The notes: a model not told the origin generated them from the letters alone. A stretch of DNA of 64,000 nucleotides from Nannochloropsis oceanica (GCA_004519485.1 CP038109.1:1060745-1124744), one strand, 5' to 3'. Shown: positions 44,591 through 56,381, counted from the first letter of the stretch. Made by a program: numbers and translations.

Positions 44591-46118
44591 CTACCTCCCT
44601 CTCCTCCCTCCCTTCCTTCCCTCCATCACCCTCCCCGCCCACCGGACTTGCACGAAATCCATCAGCTCTTGGAATAAATCCTTACACAGTCCCTTCCGAC
44701 GCTCATCACTGTCCATCACAAAGGTCAATACCGCTGTCATCCGCTTCATCCCACTTTCCTCGTCCTCGTCCTCGTTTTCATCCTCTACGTCAGTCATAAG
44801 GTGCTGGTTATCTGTCCTCCCCGCCCTCCCTCCCTTCCTCCCTTCCTGTCGCTCCTCCCTCCCCTTTCCAGCTACGTCATCCCCCTTCCCCCCTTCCAAC
44901 TTCTCTTCCTCCTCCCCACAACTCAGTCCTCCTACCCCTCCCTCCCTCTTTCCCTCCTCCCTTGCCTTCCTTCCCGCCCTCATCATCCATGCCCTCTCTC
45001 CCTCGCGCATGGCCTCCTCCAGACATTTTTGGGCAAAGGCAGCAGCAGCAACATCCTTCCATCGCAGCCACTTGAGCACATCAAGAGGAGTTCTCCCTCT
45101 CTCGTCTTGCAGTGTGGGGTCGGCGCAGCCTGAAGGAGGCAGGGAGGAGGGGAGGGAAGGAGGGAGGGAAGGGGAGGTGAGGATGACACCCTCCTCTTGC
45201 ACCATGGTGACGGCCAAGACAAAAGGAGGGATGGAGGAAGGGAGGCATGTCGGAAGGGGAGCATGAGAATGACACTCTCTACGAAGGCAGACTGGAAGGA
45301 AGGAAGGAAGGAAGGAAGGAAAGGAGGGTGGGAGGGAAGGAAGGAGGGAAGTAAGAGCTTACCTTGGGTAAGCAGCAGCTGCACCCCCTGAGGAAATTGC
45401 CTGAGACATGCTATATGGAGCGCTGTCTTTCCCACGTGCAGCACATCGGCCACAAGGGGGAGGTCGACGTGGCAAGAGGGTGGAAGAGAGGGCGGGATGG
45501 AGGAGAGGAAGAGTGCGATGAGGCGTTCACGTTTGAAGTAGCAGGCGCAGATGAGCGGCGTGTATCCTTCGTCGTCGGTGGCCAGGAGGGACGCGCCGCG
45601 GGAGAGGAGGAAGGAAGCTAGGGAGACGCTGCCGTTGATGGCGGCGTAGTGAAGGGAGGTTTTGCCTGAGGGGAAGGAGGAAGGAAGGAAAGCAGGGAAT
45701 GAGGGAGGGGTGAGAATCACCCTGTGTGATGAATAATAGTCCTCCTTCCCTCCCTCTCTCCCTCCCTCCCTCCCTCTTCCCCTTCCTATGTACCGGTCCT
45801 CGTCGTTGCCTCCACCCGGGCACCTTTTCTATCGACCAGATACTTGGCTATCTCTCCCTTGTTGTAATAGCAAGCATGCACGAGGAGGGTCCGGCCGTTG
45901 TGCTGAGGGGAGGGCCGTTCTAGCAGGAGGTTGGGAGGGAGGGAAGAGGAGGAGGAGGAGGAGAGCAGCGTGGAGGAGGAGAGCAGCGTGGCCTCGGCTT
46001 GGTAGAAAAGGCGGACGAACCGGTCTAGGGCCCCTTCGCGGACAGCGTCGAATAGGCGGAGGTGGAGGGCCGGAGGGAGGGAAGGATGGAGGGTGGGGAG
46101 GAAGAGGGCGGCGGCCAT
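44591..46118 (-). CDS. ankyrin-repeat protein
   Basis: Three exons: 45794-46118, 45363-45665 and 44591-45129. All joins keep phase: TTRTG/KTSLHYAAINGS and LLLTQG/CADPTLQDERG. At least four ankyrin repeats are seen: NGRTLLVHACYYNKGEIAKYL, KTSLHYAAINGSVSLASFLL, GYTPLICACYFKRERLIALF and KTALHIACLRQFPQGVQLLL, followed by GRTPLDVLKWL. The C-terminal part is charged, rich in Glu/Gly/Arg, ending in a helix (KGLCKDLFQELMDFVQVRWAG). Ankyrin repeats bind proteins, so the partner and process are unknown. The start MAAALFLPTLHPS is chosen as the first ATG in the exon. The introns carry GGGA/CCCT tracts. Confidence 0.85.
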
Positions 46119-47348
46119 ACGGTGCGTGATGGTGTGCCTAGTTTAGTGCTACAGCAAAGGCATCAGGATTACGCATGAGGCACCGGTACACCTGCCTTCA
46201 CTACTGTTTGTTGTGAGAAAAGCGATTGGGAGTAAAGGGGAAGGGTGAGTCCAGGGACGGAGAAGAGGGAGGGAAGGGAGGGGGGAAAAAGAGAAGGAGG
46301 AAAGGATATGTTCCAGCAGAGGAGACGCCGCAAGTGGACTAGCTACCGCTGGCAATGGTTGTCTTTCCTTCCCTTTCCTTCTTTCCTTCCCTTTCCTTCC
46401 GCTCCAAGAAGCTATGTTGCAGTGCACGCGAAATACACGGACGTTGACTTGACACGTTTTCGACTGATCATGGGAAAGTTCCAAACTTAGCTGATGAGCC
46501 TCCGGGCTGCTATGGTATACCAACATGAACACAACCGCGTTTTTGCTTCCACTAGTCCAAAGATCTTTTCACGAGTGCCTTACCGTCAGGCGTCGTGCGT
46601 GTCTTGGAGGGCGCGGCGGATGCACGCCGTCTTGCTTCGGAGTGGACTTGGCCGGGCGCGGCGAGATAATCCTCCAGTTGCGCTATAGGGCATATAAAAG
46701 GAAAAATCAGAGTGTAAATGTGTATAAGTCACGCAAAGTTCTTGTTCTTTTATCATCAGCCATAAAGGAAGCCGGGATTGTTACGTCTCGGTCCCGGCTC
46801 TATAATAATAGTATGATGTAAGATGGACATGGCGCGTGTTCTATGCATGGCCCACACCAACTACCGCTAATAGCGTGAACTTACATTACTGATGTCGACT
46901 AAGTGCTAGAATGAATTAAGTAGGAGAAGTAGAGCAGCAATAAAGGCTATTGTATTCTTGATCGATTTGTCTGAGGTCCGATAGAAATGAGGAGAAAGAG
47001 AAAGAGAGAGGGAGGGAGGGATGGAGGGAGAGAGGAGGTACCAGGCGGTGTTGGGCTTCGGCCACCAGTCTCTCGATGGGCACACAGAGGGGAAAAGAAG
47101 GAAGCACACCAGGGTGAAAATAACACGAAAGGGAGGCGTGTAAAATGAATGCAGAGGAGGAGAAGGAGAAGAAGAACGAGAACGAGAGGGAAAGGAGCAT
47201 TATCTTTTCCCTGCTATCCCCCTCATTTTTGGGGTCTCTTAATTGCGTTTATTTGTCTTCTTGCTTTCTTGCCCTGTATCACCCTAATAAAACATGCTCC
47301 GCCTCTATCCAATCCTTCTTCCCCTTTTTCCCTTCCCCTCTCTCACCT
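46119..47348. other. intergenic, 1.2 kb
   Basis: Lies upstream of the ankyrin gene and downstream of the next minus-strand gene. It includes a tRNA A-box look-alike near 46672-46690 (minus) without a foldable tRNA. No gene is supported. Confidence 0.5.
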
Positions 47349-48233
47349 TCATTCCTTCAAAATCCAGGCCACGGTATAGTCGTCCATTGACACAACAAAC
47401 GGACCCTGTTTCCCTCCCCTTCCCCCTTCCTCCGCCCACGCCCATGTCTCGTGTAGAATAGGAATCGTCTCAAGAGCCTCCACGTGTGAGAATGAGAGGG
47501 AGGACGGATCGTCCTCCTCCGGCGGACCGGAGCCAGGCACCTGGGCGAGGGAGGGAGGGAGGGAGGCGTGCAGGGGGGTAAGGCGTCCAGGGAAGAGAAC
47601 GAGAAGGGAGGAAAATATCGAGGGAGTAGAAAAAGAGGAAGAGGTACCTGCTGCCTACCTGGTACGGATAAAAGACGACTCGAAAACCTTGGATCCGGGT
47701 ATTCGGGCAATGCGCAAATTCAAGCTCGTCCTCATAAGTCTCGCCGGCCACCCACTCCCGGAAGGCAGGAGTCGTGGATTCGTCGCTTTCTCTGCCGGCG
47801 TGGTCCAGTATCATGATGACGCCCAGAGCTCCGTCCTGTAGAGATAAAATAGAAGGGGTGACCATGTGCAGCTCTTTCAAGCTCCCTCCTACCCTCCCTC
47901 CATTCCTCCTTCCTTTCTTACCGACGAGGGCCGCTGATTCCGCGAGACGACCCACTTAAATTGCACCTTGCAGTGCTCCCCTTCTGCGATTTGTGACTCG
48001 GCAGCTGCTGCAGCAGCGGCTCCCGCGGGTGTCTCTGATACAGCAGCTGCTTTGGCAAGAAGAGACGACAGTGGCGGTATGTTTGAGGCAGAGGGACGAT
48101 GGACTCGCAGATCTGTCTCGGTGTCGTTGTCAATCTTAAATGTGAGAGACTTGTCCGCGCCCCGCAGAGTGGGGTGACCATTCAAGCTCTGGAGCAGGAG
48201 GAAGGGCACGAGGTGGGATAGGAAGGTGCACAT
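47349..48233 (-). CDS. small unrecognised protein, possibly secretory
   Basis: Three exons: 47922-48233, 47659-47835 and 47349-47540, about 226 residues, stop TGA at 47349-47351. The start MCTFLSHLVPFLLLQSLNG gives a short hydrophobic N-terminus that could be a signal peptide. A longer in-frame start at 48329 exists. After an Ala-rich linker come beta-strand-like stretches: HCKVQFKWVVSRNQRPSS, GALGVIMILDHAGRESDES, TRIQGFRVVFYPYQ and GPFVVSMDDYTVAWILKE. The pattern loosely recalls GOLD-type beta sandwiches, where the last strand ends in a W-containing segment, but I would not assign that. Confidence 0.6.
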
Positions 48234-48909
48234 TGTGCGCTGTGGTTTTTGTGGTATGTGTGCAAATAAGAGTGGAGAGATGATGACGCTGCTGAAAGGA
48301 GAAAGGAAAGCCAACAACCATCGACGCAATCCCTACACACGTGCCCTTGCTTCTTTTACATTCTTATTGTTGTCAATAAATGTCCCTGTGTGGTGCGTGT
48401 GCTGGCGTGCCCTCTCATCGCCTTTTGTTGCGTCCCATAAGGGTATTAGCGAGATTTGGCGAGGCCGTTAGCTAGTTGACGTTATTTCCTCCAAGTTGGG
48501 CCCATTTTTCTGTCTAAAGAGGATGACGAGCAGATTTACAGGCTAAGCACGACAATTCTCGAGGGCGAGCAAAGCTGCAATATGTGTAAGAGACCTAAGT
48601 GCAGGGTGTATGGATCCGCGGTGCTCTGCACGGTGCATGTCCGTCTGCTGCTCCTCACGCGTCATACAAAGCCCTTCCGGAGGGTGCACTCGCAAGAGGA
48701 ATTTGTTGAGTTGAGTGAAATGAGACAATTTATCAATCATGGACTCTTCTACCAGAGATAATGATGATCAGTCTCGCACCCGTCAGTATCCTACCAAATA
48801 GTTGAATATTACCAATATACTTGAAGCTTCACCATGGAAAGCGTCGTGATGAACGAAAGATAAAATAGAGAGTACTTTCAGTGTTGGTTCTTTATGAATC
48901 CAGCATCCT
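48234..48909. other. intergenic, 0.7 kb
   Basis: Between two minus-strand genes: promoter side of the small gene at 47349-48233 and the 3' side of the methyltransferase gene. No array repeats and no coding frame seen. Confidence 0.5.
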
Positions 48910-51641
48910 CTACCGGCGATGCACCCACGTTATAACCGTCCGTTCTTTTGGTGAGTTGGCGTGCAGCCACAACAAACGCATCATCACCCGTTCCTTCCCT
49001 CCCTCCTTCCCTTCCTCCTTACTGGCCCGGCAGTAGATATGGGGGTCTTCTGCCCAGATCCGTTCCAAGTCACGCAGGCTCTTGTGAAGGCTTTATGAGG
49101 CGGAAGGAGGGAAAGAGAGAAGGCATGTATTAAGTGAGGGAGGATGAAAGAAGGGGAGGAGGGAGAGTGAGAGGAAAGGAGGAGAGGGAGGGATCATCTC
49201 AGGGAGAATGAGAGGAGTTGGAGGGAGGAGTGGAGGAAGAGAGGGAGGACAGGGGGGGGGGAGAGGATTTATGTGAGGAGAATGAGAGGAGGTGGAGAAC
49301 TCGTGGAAAGGAGTGAAGTCGAGGCCTTTATTACTGTGAGGGAGAGAGAGAGCGAGGAAAATGAGGGAAAAGAGGAAAGACAACACAAGAAATGCAACAA
49401 AACAAGCAGGCAGGGGGGGAGGGAGGACCGACGTACCGAGGGCCCGTGGGTATGCGTGGGAACTTAAGGGTGAGGATGAGAAGGGAGTGATGGGCCATGA
49501 AGGGGAAGACGTGCTGCAAGACGAGATCGGCCGCAACCTGTCGAAGGGAGGGAAGGAGGGAGGGAAGGAGGAAGAGAAGGAGGAAGAGAAGGAGGAAGAG
49601 AAGGAGGAAGAGAAGGAGGGAGAGATGGGAGTCGATGCGTCAAATATTATAATTACCAAATGCGTACAGAAGACTGCACACCTCTCCCTCCCTCCCTCCC
49701 TCCTCTTCTTCTAACCTGTGGGAACAGATTCACATCTACGCAGACAAGGTGGAAAGGCCCTTCCTCCTTCAAGACTTCCCTCGCTTCCTCCGCCTGGACC
49801 CGGTGCATGACGTGCCGGACGTTGGGAAGGGCGGGGGGGAGGGAGGGGTGAAGGAAGGCTCCGTCTACGGCGATAACGCGAAATAGCTTGTCGCTATTGA
49901 AGGGGAGGGAAGGAGGGAGGGAGTGAGGTAGGAAGGGAGGGAGAGAGGGAGGGACAAGGCAGTTGAGTTACTACAGCCCAACCACTTTTTTTAACGTCAT
50001 CTTCCCGCTTCTTGCTTTCCCTCCGTCCCTCCCTCCCTCCGTCCCTCCCTCCCTCCGTCTCTCCCTCTCTGTGGTAGCAACGACACTCTATCACACTCCC
50101 TCCCTCCCTCCCTCCTTCCTTCCCTCACCTCAAGTACTGCGTCCATCCCCCAGGCGATGCCCCCACATCCAAACCCTTCCTCTCGGCCTTCCACCGCACG
50201 CCCTCCCTCCCTTCCTCATCCAGGTACTCCTCCCAAACCTCCTTCATTTTGTAATACGCGCGAGAGACGGGAGGAAGGGAGGAGGAGTGCAGCTTGTCGA
50301 ATGTGGGGGGTGCGAAGGAAGGGAAGGAGGGCGGGCGGGAGGGAGGGAGGGAGGACGAGGAGATCGCCGAGGGGTGGCTCTGGGTCAGGCCGAAGTAGAA
50401 CAAGGGACTCCAATCTGTGTGTATTGGTCAGGGGCCAGGAGGGATATAAGGGAAGAAAGCGCAATTAGAAGAGTGATTCAGAAAATGTGACGATACGACT
50501 CGTTGCTGAGCCACCCCTGCCCCCTCCCTCCCTTCCTTCCTTCCTCCTCACCGGGCGAATGCACAACGTGGAGTATATGCGTGGCTTGGGATGCAGAAGG
50601 AGAAAGGTCGCCTTCCTCGAGCCGACAGCCAGAGGAAGCTGAGGCTGTGAGAAACACCTCACCGATTTGAAGCTCCATTGTTTTGGGGAAGGCGGAGATT
50701 TTGAGGCAGAAGGAGGGAGAGGAGGAGGGGGAGGAGGAGGCGGAAGAAGCAGAAAGATGACTGGAGGGAGGGACGGGGAAAGGGGCGTATCAAAGGCGAC
50801 GGGGAAAGGAGGGTAGTGTGAGAGTGGGTTAAAAGGTCGGCTGAGATGATAAACGATAGTCATTTCGTTCCCCCTTCCGTCCCCCCTCCTTCCCTCCATC
50901 CTTTCCTCCCTCCATCCTTTCCTCCCTCCCTTCTTCCCTCCCTCCCTACCTCGTCTTCGCCTTCTTAAGCGCCTCCCGTAGCTCGGGACTGAAGGCCAAC
51001 CAGCCAATATCTCCACAGGCATTCGGTACGTAAAACACCCGACTGATGTGTCGTTGGTGCGAGGGAGGGATGAGGTGGCTTTGATCATCCATGCGGTAGG
51101 TGGCCCCCAACAGGCAGCTGGAGTGGGCTTTCGCGCGGTTGGCAATGCATCCAGCCAGAGGAAGAGTGCTTGGTAGTGGCAAAGGTGAGGAGGAGGGGGC
51201 ATGATTGCTGCTATCCGTGATTTTGGTGGTAGATGAGTGGGAGGAGGAGGAGGGGGAGGAGGAGGAGGAGAAGGAGGAGGAGGAGGAGGAGGAGGAGGGG
51301 AAAGGAGCAGACGGCAGGTAGGAGGAGATGCGACATAGCTGCGTTGGTTCCACCTCAATCGCCCAAATTAAGGGAAAGATCGGGGCCAAGGTGATAGGAC
51401 GTGTGCTGAAAGTAGCAAAGGCATCACAATCGTCGTCGTCGTTAGCATGCTTGAGATGGTGCTGGGGTTGCGGTTGAACATGCTGGCTTGTCCGTGATGG
51501 CGATGACGACTGTGGGGCCATTGCCACTGGCCGTCCCTGCATCAACATGATTGATACGTAAGGGATCAATACATCAGTAGAGCGTGTAAACAAGCACGAA
51601 GGTGTGAGGAGAATCTTGTGTCTTTGGGCGTGTCTTGGCAA
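48910..51641 (-). CDS. FtsJ/RlmM-like SAM-dependent RNA 2'-O-methyltransferase
   Basis: Exons: 50950-51641, 50552-50760, 50129-50414, 49716-49893, 49437-49537, 49023-49090 and about 48910-48985. The core is clear: GLDVGASPGGWTQYL (SAM-binding motif I), DKLFRVIAVDGAFL (motif II with acidic end), FHLVCVDVNLFPQ (motif IV Asp), LLILTLKFPR (the Lys of the K-D-K-E tetrad) and a tail resembling LWLHANSPKERTVI. GASPGGWT is the FtsJ/RlmM pattern, so a ribose 2'-O-methylation role on rRNA or another RNA is likely. The N-terminal ~250 residues are Ser-rich with little similarity I can see, except a compact stretch around AHSSCLLGATYRMDDQ. The first ATG (51641) and MLMQGRPVAM (51548) are both possible starts. 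Confidence 0.78.
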
Positions 51642-51860
51642 TGCATTTCCGTGTGGACGTAAAATCTATGGCAGGTTCTCCGCCCCACAATCCGTTATAC
51701 GATCCATTAAGTATTTCGATTTATCACACTCTCAGTCTTTCCATTTGGGTTAGTTTATTTGATACTTTGCTTTTTTTTCTTATCCCATTTCTGTTTCTCC
51801 TTCATCCTCCCGTACTATACAAGACATTGACGTCGCGGGATCGTTTATTTTATAAAATAA

Positions 51861-51993
51861 CTTTTTGGTGAGGGGCAGCGATGTTTGCAGGCAGGACAAC
51901 TAGCGCCATTTGCTCCAGCTAACACAATGAGGATGATCTTGATTCGCTAAGCGATGTTGGTGGCAAGCACTGTCGCCTGCCTCCTGTGCAGAT
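51861..51993 (+). pseudogene. relic fragment of the secreted Cys-rich gene
   Basis: The plus strand reads LFGEGQRCLQAGQLAPFAP, the same as residues in both secreted paralogues. It then loses frame, while the DNA still matches the segment encoding DSLSDVGGKHRRLPVQ (GATTCGCTAAGCGATGTTGG). Only about 130 bp remain, diverged and frameshifted, on the opposite strand and about 10 kb away from the nearest paralogue. Confidence 0.85.
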
Positions 51994-53069
51994 AGTTTTT
52001 TTCAAAAGCGAGAGAGTAGAGGTGGGTGTACGCACAAGCATGCTAAATGCCAGACTCTGACGGCATAGATGCAAAAGCTTAGATTGAGAAACTGGAAAAG
52101 AAGACTGGAATATTTTCTTTCTTGGATAATTGTCGAAAAGATACCCCCCATCACACCGTAAAATATTAAGGATTAAAAAAAAGGACGGTAATGGTTGAGT
52201 GACGTGCGGGACATGTAGAGATATATCTCGGGGAATAAGGAACAAATCATTGAAGATTTCCCATCGCTGCATGTGCATCAGACTGTGCGTGTTGATAGAC
52301 TACTGTATGGCAGTAGGTTGGCGGGGATGCAGGAATCAGAAAGCGCTTTGATTGGGATGCTCTCCGGTGGATTGCTGCTCCTCCTTTCTTTTCCTTGATT
52401 TTCTTTGATTCTTTGAGATGTGTTGACTCGTCTTTTTCACTCTCATGGCAGATGAGTATTTTGATCTATTGTCTTTTTATAATAGGAGTCTTTGATCGCA
52501 CACACTGCAGCCCACGGCTGACACCCCCCACGCGATCCTTCGACCAATGGCCTTCCCCGCTTCCACTCACAAGGTAGGTGAATTTCTTCAAATATTGTTT
52601 TTTAAGAGTTTGAGGGGGACAAGTTGCAGTTAGCACCTACTTGAACAACAATTTTCAAACCCACATTTATCTAGTTACCTCAGTCTATTTTGCGGCGTTC
52701 GGAACACAAACAGTACTCTAGCACGCAAGCGAGCAAATGGAGGGTTGGGGAAATGAGACGCAGAAAGGGCATTAGCAAGATGGAAACAGAGGAAATTTGA
52801 AAGTAGTAGGTTCACAAGAGATTCTGGAGAAATGACAGCATTTTTGAGTTTGTAGCGAAAGAAAATAATGCGGAAAGTCCTGAGAAAAGGGTTGGGAGGT
52901 ACCACGTACCCCCTCTCTTCTCTCCCTGCCCAGCTCCCCTTCCCTCCACCTTTCCCCAGCACTTATCCGTCCTTATAAGGTCCGCACACAAACACCTACA
53001 GCATCGACAGACTGTAAGTGTACATGAGAAGAAAAGCAATCACAGGGTGACTCGGTTGTCCTGCAGTGA
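51994..53069. promoter_or_regulatory. intergenic, upstream of OGG1
   Basis: About 1.1 kb of AT-richer DNA with no supported frame. With 51642-51860 it separates the divergent methyltransferase and OGG1 genes, so it should include both promoters. I cannot point to a specific motif. Confidence 0.4.
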
Positions 53070-56000
53070 ATGCTCCCCAGGCAGCGAAGGGGAAAGACGA
53101 CACCAGTAGCAGCAGCAGCAGCAGCAGCAGCAGCAGTCGTGTTTTTCTTTCTCCTATCCCTCTCCGTCCTGAGAAGAGGCACCACGCGTGCCGCAGTTGC
53201 CGCGGCGTCCTCCTCGTCCCCCCCCCCCGCTATCTCGTTTTTCGGTCGCTACTGGAGCGGCGGCGGTGGCAGGGCACGACAACGCCGTGAAAACATAAGA
53301 CCCCTGCTCCTCCTATATTCTACTACCCCTTCGTGCAACTCCCCTCAATCACGCACCTCGATAATGGCAGCCAAGCGCAAAGCCACGACATTGAAAGCGG
53401 AAACAACAACACCTGGGGCAGGAGCAGCAGGAGCAGCAGCAGCAGCAGCAGCAGCAGGAGCAGCAGCGACAGCAATGAAAGGGGGAGGGCGCGAGGGGGT
53501 TCGGGGAAATTGGATGGATTTAGGAGTGCCTGCGTATGAGCTTCGACCAGAGTTTTCCCTAATGATGGGACAGTGCTTCAACTGGCGCCGCAAGATTGAT
53601 CAGGGTATAAAGAAGGGAAAGGAGGTGGAGGAGGAGAAGGGAGGGAAGGAGGAGGGAAAGGTGATCGAAGCACCTGCATCAGCAGCAGTCAAAGTAAGAA
53701 AAGGAGGAGAAGGGGAGGAGGAGGGGGAGGAGGAGGAGGAGGACAAGGTGTGGGTAGGGGTCCTGGATCGGTATATTCTGGAAGTGCAACAAACACGTAC
53801 TTCTACATTGGTGCGACGCGTGGTGGTGGCCAGCGGCGGGGGGGTAGGGATAAAGAAGGGGGAGGAAGAGGAGGAAGAGGTGCTGTTGGCGCGCTTGCGG
53901 GATTACTTTCAAGTGGGGGTGAGTGTTGAGTGTTGCGAGGAAGAGGTTTCGTGAGGGAGGGGGATACAGTGGGGAGGGCCCTGTTTCTCCTCTCACACCA
54001 ACAATAAAGGGCATTTACTGACACTACACGACCCACCTTCACCCACTGCCCTCTCTACACGTCTGTGCACAGACGCCTCTGGCCCCTCTTTATGCAACGT
54101 GGGCTCACGGGGATCCTCGTATGAGGTCTGTCGCTGACTCTCTGCCAGGCGTGCGGGTTGTACGGTACGTGGCCGCCCTTCCCTCCCTCCGTCCCTTCCT
54201 CCACCCCCTTCCTGATCCATCCTGGTGCGCCCCACCCCCATTTCCATTCATTCATATTTTGTTTATTCATTCCTTCACCGCCCCTCCCCCCCAAGGCCAA
54301 ATATATGCTCACTCGCATACGCATTTATGACCTTCCCCCTCCCCCTCCCCCTCCCTTTCGCCCGGCAGCCAGGACCCGGTGGAGTGTCTCTTCTCCTTCA
54401 TCTGCTCTTCCAACAACAACATAGCCCGCATCGGCCTCATGCTCACCCGTCTCCGACAAACATATGGCGAACCTCTGGTACCGCCCTCCCTCCCTCCCTC
54501 CCTCCCTCGATTCCTCCCTCCTTCACTGCATACGTGATTTGAATCCTCTCTCATTTATTCCCCGCCCTTCCCTCCCTCCCTCCCTCCCTCCCTCCCTCTT
54601 TCCCTTCCCTCTTCTTAATCCCAGGGCGACGGGCACTACACCTTCCCCTCCGTTTCCTCTCTTGCTGCAGCGTCCGAAGAAGAGCTTCGCGGTCTAGGAC
54701 TGGGTTACCGAGCGCGGTTCATCAAGGTTATCAATCATTCAAGCCCTCCCTCCCTCCCTCCCTCCCTCTCTTTCCTTTCTCTTAAGATTTCGTGTCCCAC
54801 CCTCCGTCTCACCCTCCGTCCCTCCCTCCCTCCCTTCCTCCCTCCCTCCTCCTGCTCAGAAAACTGCGGCCAAGCTAATAGACCTGGGAGGGGAGGAATG
54901 GCTTTTGTCATTACGTGGAAAAGGGCGCGAAGAAGCGCAGGTAGGCTTCTAGAAGCGCGTGTTTCCATTCGTCTCGCCCTCCCTTCCTCCCTTCATTCCC
55001 TCCCCTCGTCCCTGACTCCTTCCTTTTCAACCTTCCCCTCCCTCCCCCCTCCCTCCCTCCCCCCCCCCCCTCCAGGAGGCGACTCCTTCCTTTTCAACCT
55101 TCCCCTCCCTCCCCCCTCCCTCCCTCCCCCCCCCCCCCTCCAGGAGGCGACTCCTTCCTTTTCAACCTTCCCCTCCCTCCCCCCTCCCTCCCTCCCCCCC
55201 TCCCCTCCAGGAGGCCCTCTGTGCCTTCCCCGGTGTAGGGCGGAAGGTGGCTGATTGTGTAGCGCTATTTTCGCTCGATCAGCACGGAGCCATCCCGGTG
55301 GATGTGCATGTAAGGAGGGAGGGAGGGAGGGAGGGAGGGAGGGAGGGAGGGAGGGAGGGAGGGAGGGAGGGAGGGAGGGAGGGAGGGAGGGAGGGAGGGA
55401 GGGAGGGAGGGAGGGAGGGAGGGAGGGAGGGAGGGAGGGAGGGAGGGAGGGAGGGTAGGCAGGCGGGTGCTGCTGGGTAGTAAAAGGAGAGGAAGAGAAA
55501 GAGGGAGGGAGGGAGGGAGGGAGGGAGGGAGGGAGGGAGGGAGGGAGGAGTATCGTGAATTTACACGAGTCTTATTCTCACTCTACGGTCCTTTTCTCTG
55601 TCCCTCCCCCTCTCCCTCCCCCCCTCCCTCCCTCCCTTCCTCCCTCCCTAGGTCTGGCGTATCGCCTGTCGAGACTACGACCTGTCCCTCAAAGACAGCA
55701 AGAGCCTCACCCCCTCCATATATGAGTCTGTGGGTGACATCTTCAGGAACAAATTTGGGCCGCACGCTGGCTGGTAACTAGACATATCGCTTTCTATATC
55801 CCTCTTTTTCTTTTTGATACTGGGTAATTACCTTCCCTCCCTCCCTTCCTCCCTCCCTCCCTAGGGCCCACTCCCTACTGTTTGCCGCAGAGCTGCCCAT
55901 GTACCGCGCCCGTTTACCGCTCGCCCTTCAAAATGAAATGCTAGCGTTCAAGAAAGAAGAAAGCGAGGGAAAATTTCTGAAGAGGGAGAAAAAGAAGCAG

Positions 56001-56381
56001 GAGAAGAAGAACGCGATGGAGAAGGAAGAGGAACAGGAGGAGGAGGGTAAGGGAGGGAGGGTGATGAAGAATCAAAAGGGGCGGGGACGGAAGGAGAAGC
56101 CGGTTGGAACGGCGGCTCCAGGCTCTAGGAAGAGGGCCAAGAAGGAGAAGAAGGATGAAGTGGGAGGGAAAGAAGAAGAAAGAGAAAAGGCGATCGTAAG
56201 AGGGAATGGACAGGCACTAGATACACCGGTGGCGGTGCTGGAGGGGATGGTGAAGAAGGAGGTGAAGGAGAGGAAGATCATAGTCATGAAAAAGGAAGTG
56301 CTGGAGGCGACAACAACGGCCCTGACAGAACCAAGTAGAACGGCAGCGGTGACGAGGAGCAGAGGAAAGGAATGGGAATGA
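53070..56381 (+). CDS. OGG1: 8-oxoguanine DNA glycosylase/AP lyase
   Basis: Eight exons: 53070-53918, 54072-54164, 54369-54477, 54625-54726, 54860-54940, 55211-55309, 55652-55773 and 55865-56381. It removes 8-oxoG paired with C and nicks the AP site. Diagnostic blocks: [20 protein letters not shown] followed by [12 protein letters not shown], the HhH motif [15 protein letters not shown] with the catalytic Lys (GRKVADC), and [14 protein letters not shown] with the catalytic Asp. All joins keep phase. Two in-frame starts exist: 53070 gives an extra 98 residues with a hydrophobic/Arg-rich leader ([15 protein letters not shown]), and 53364 ([11 protein letters not shown]) gives a Lys-rich, nuclear-looking N-terminus. 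An acidic insert interrupts the N-terminal domain, and a long Lys/Glu-rich tail (about 140 residues) follows the catalytic core. Both are unusual for the family. Confidence 0.95.
55005..55210. repeat. 67-68-bp minisatellite that copies a 3' splice site, OGG1 intron 5
   Basis: The phrase CCAGGAGGCGACTCC followed by TTTTCAACCTTCCCC and a poly-C/CCCT tract recurs in tandem. CAG/GAGGC occurs at 55073, 55141 and finally 55208, where it is the true acceptor of the exon at 55211. Confidence 0.9.
55312..55455. repeat. (GGGA)n array at the donor side of OGG1 intron 6
   Basis: More than 30 uninterrupted GGGA units start two bases after GTAA of the donor. A second GGGA array (about 55501-55550) and a CCCT-rich 3' end complete the intron. 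Confidence 0.95.

Noticed and set aside
46672-46690. A-box-like TAGCGCAACTGG on the minus strand, resembling a tRNA start
   Set aside because: No 3' partner for the would-be acceptor stem, no convincing B box and no foldable anticodon arm downstream.
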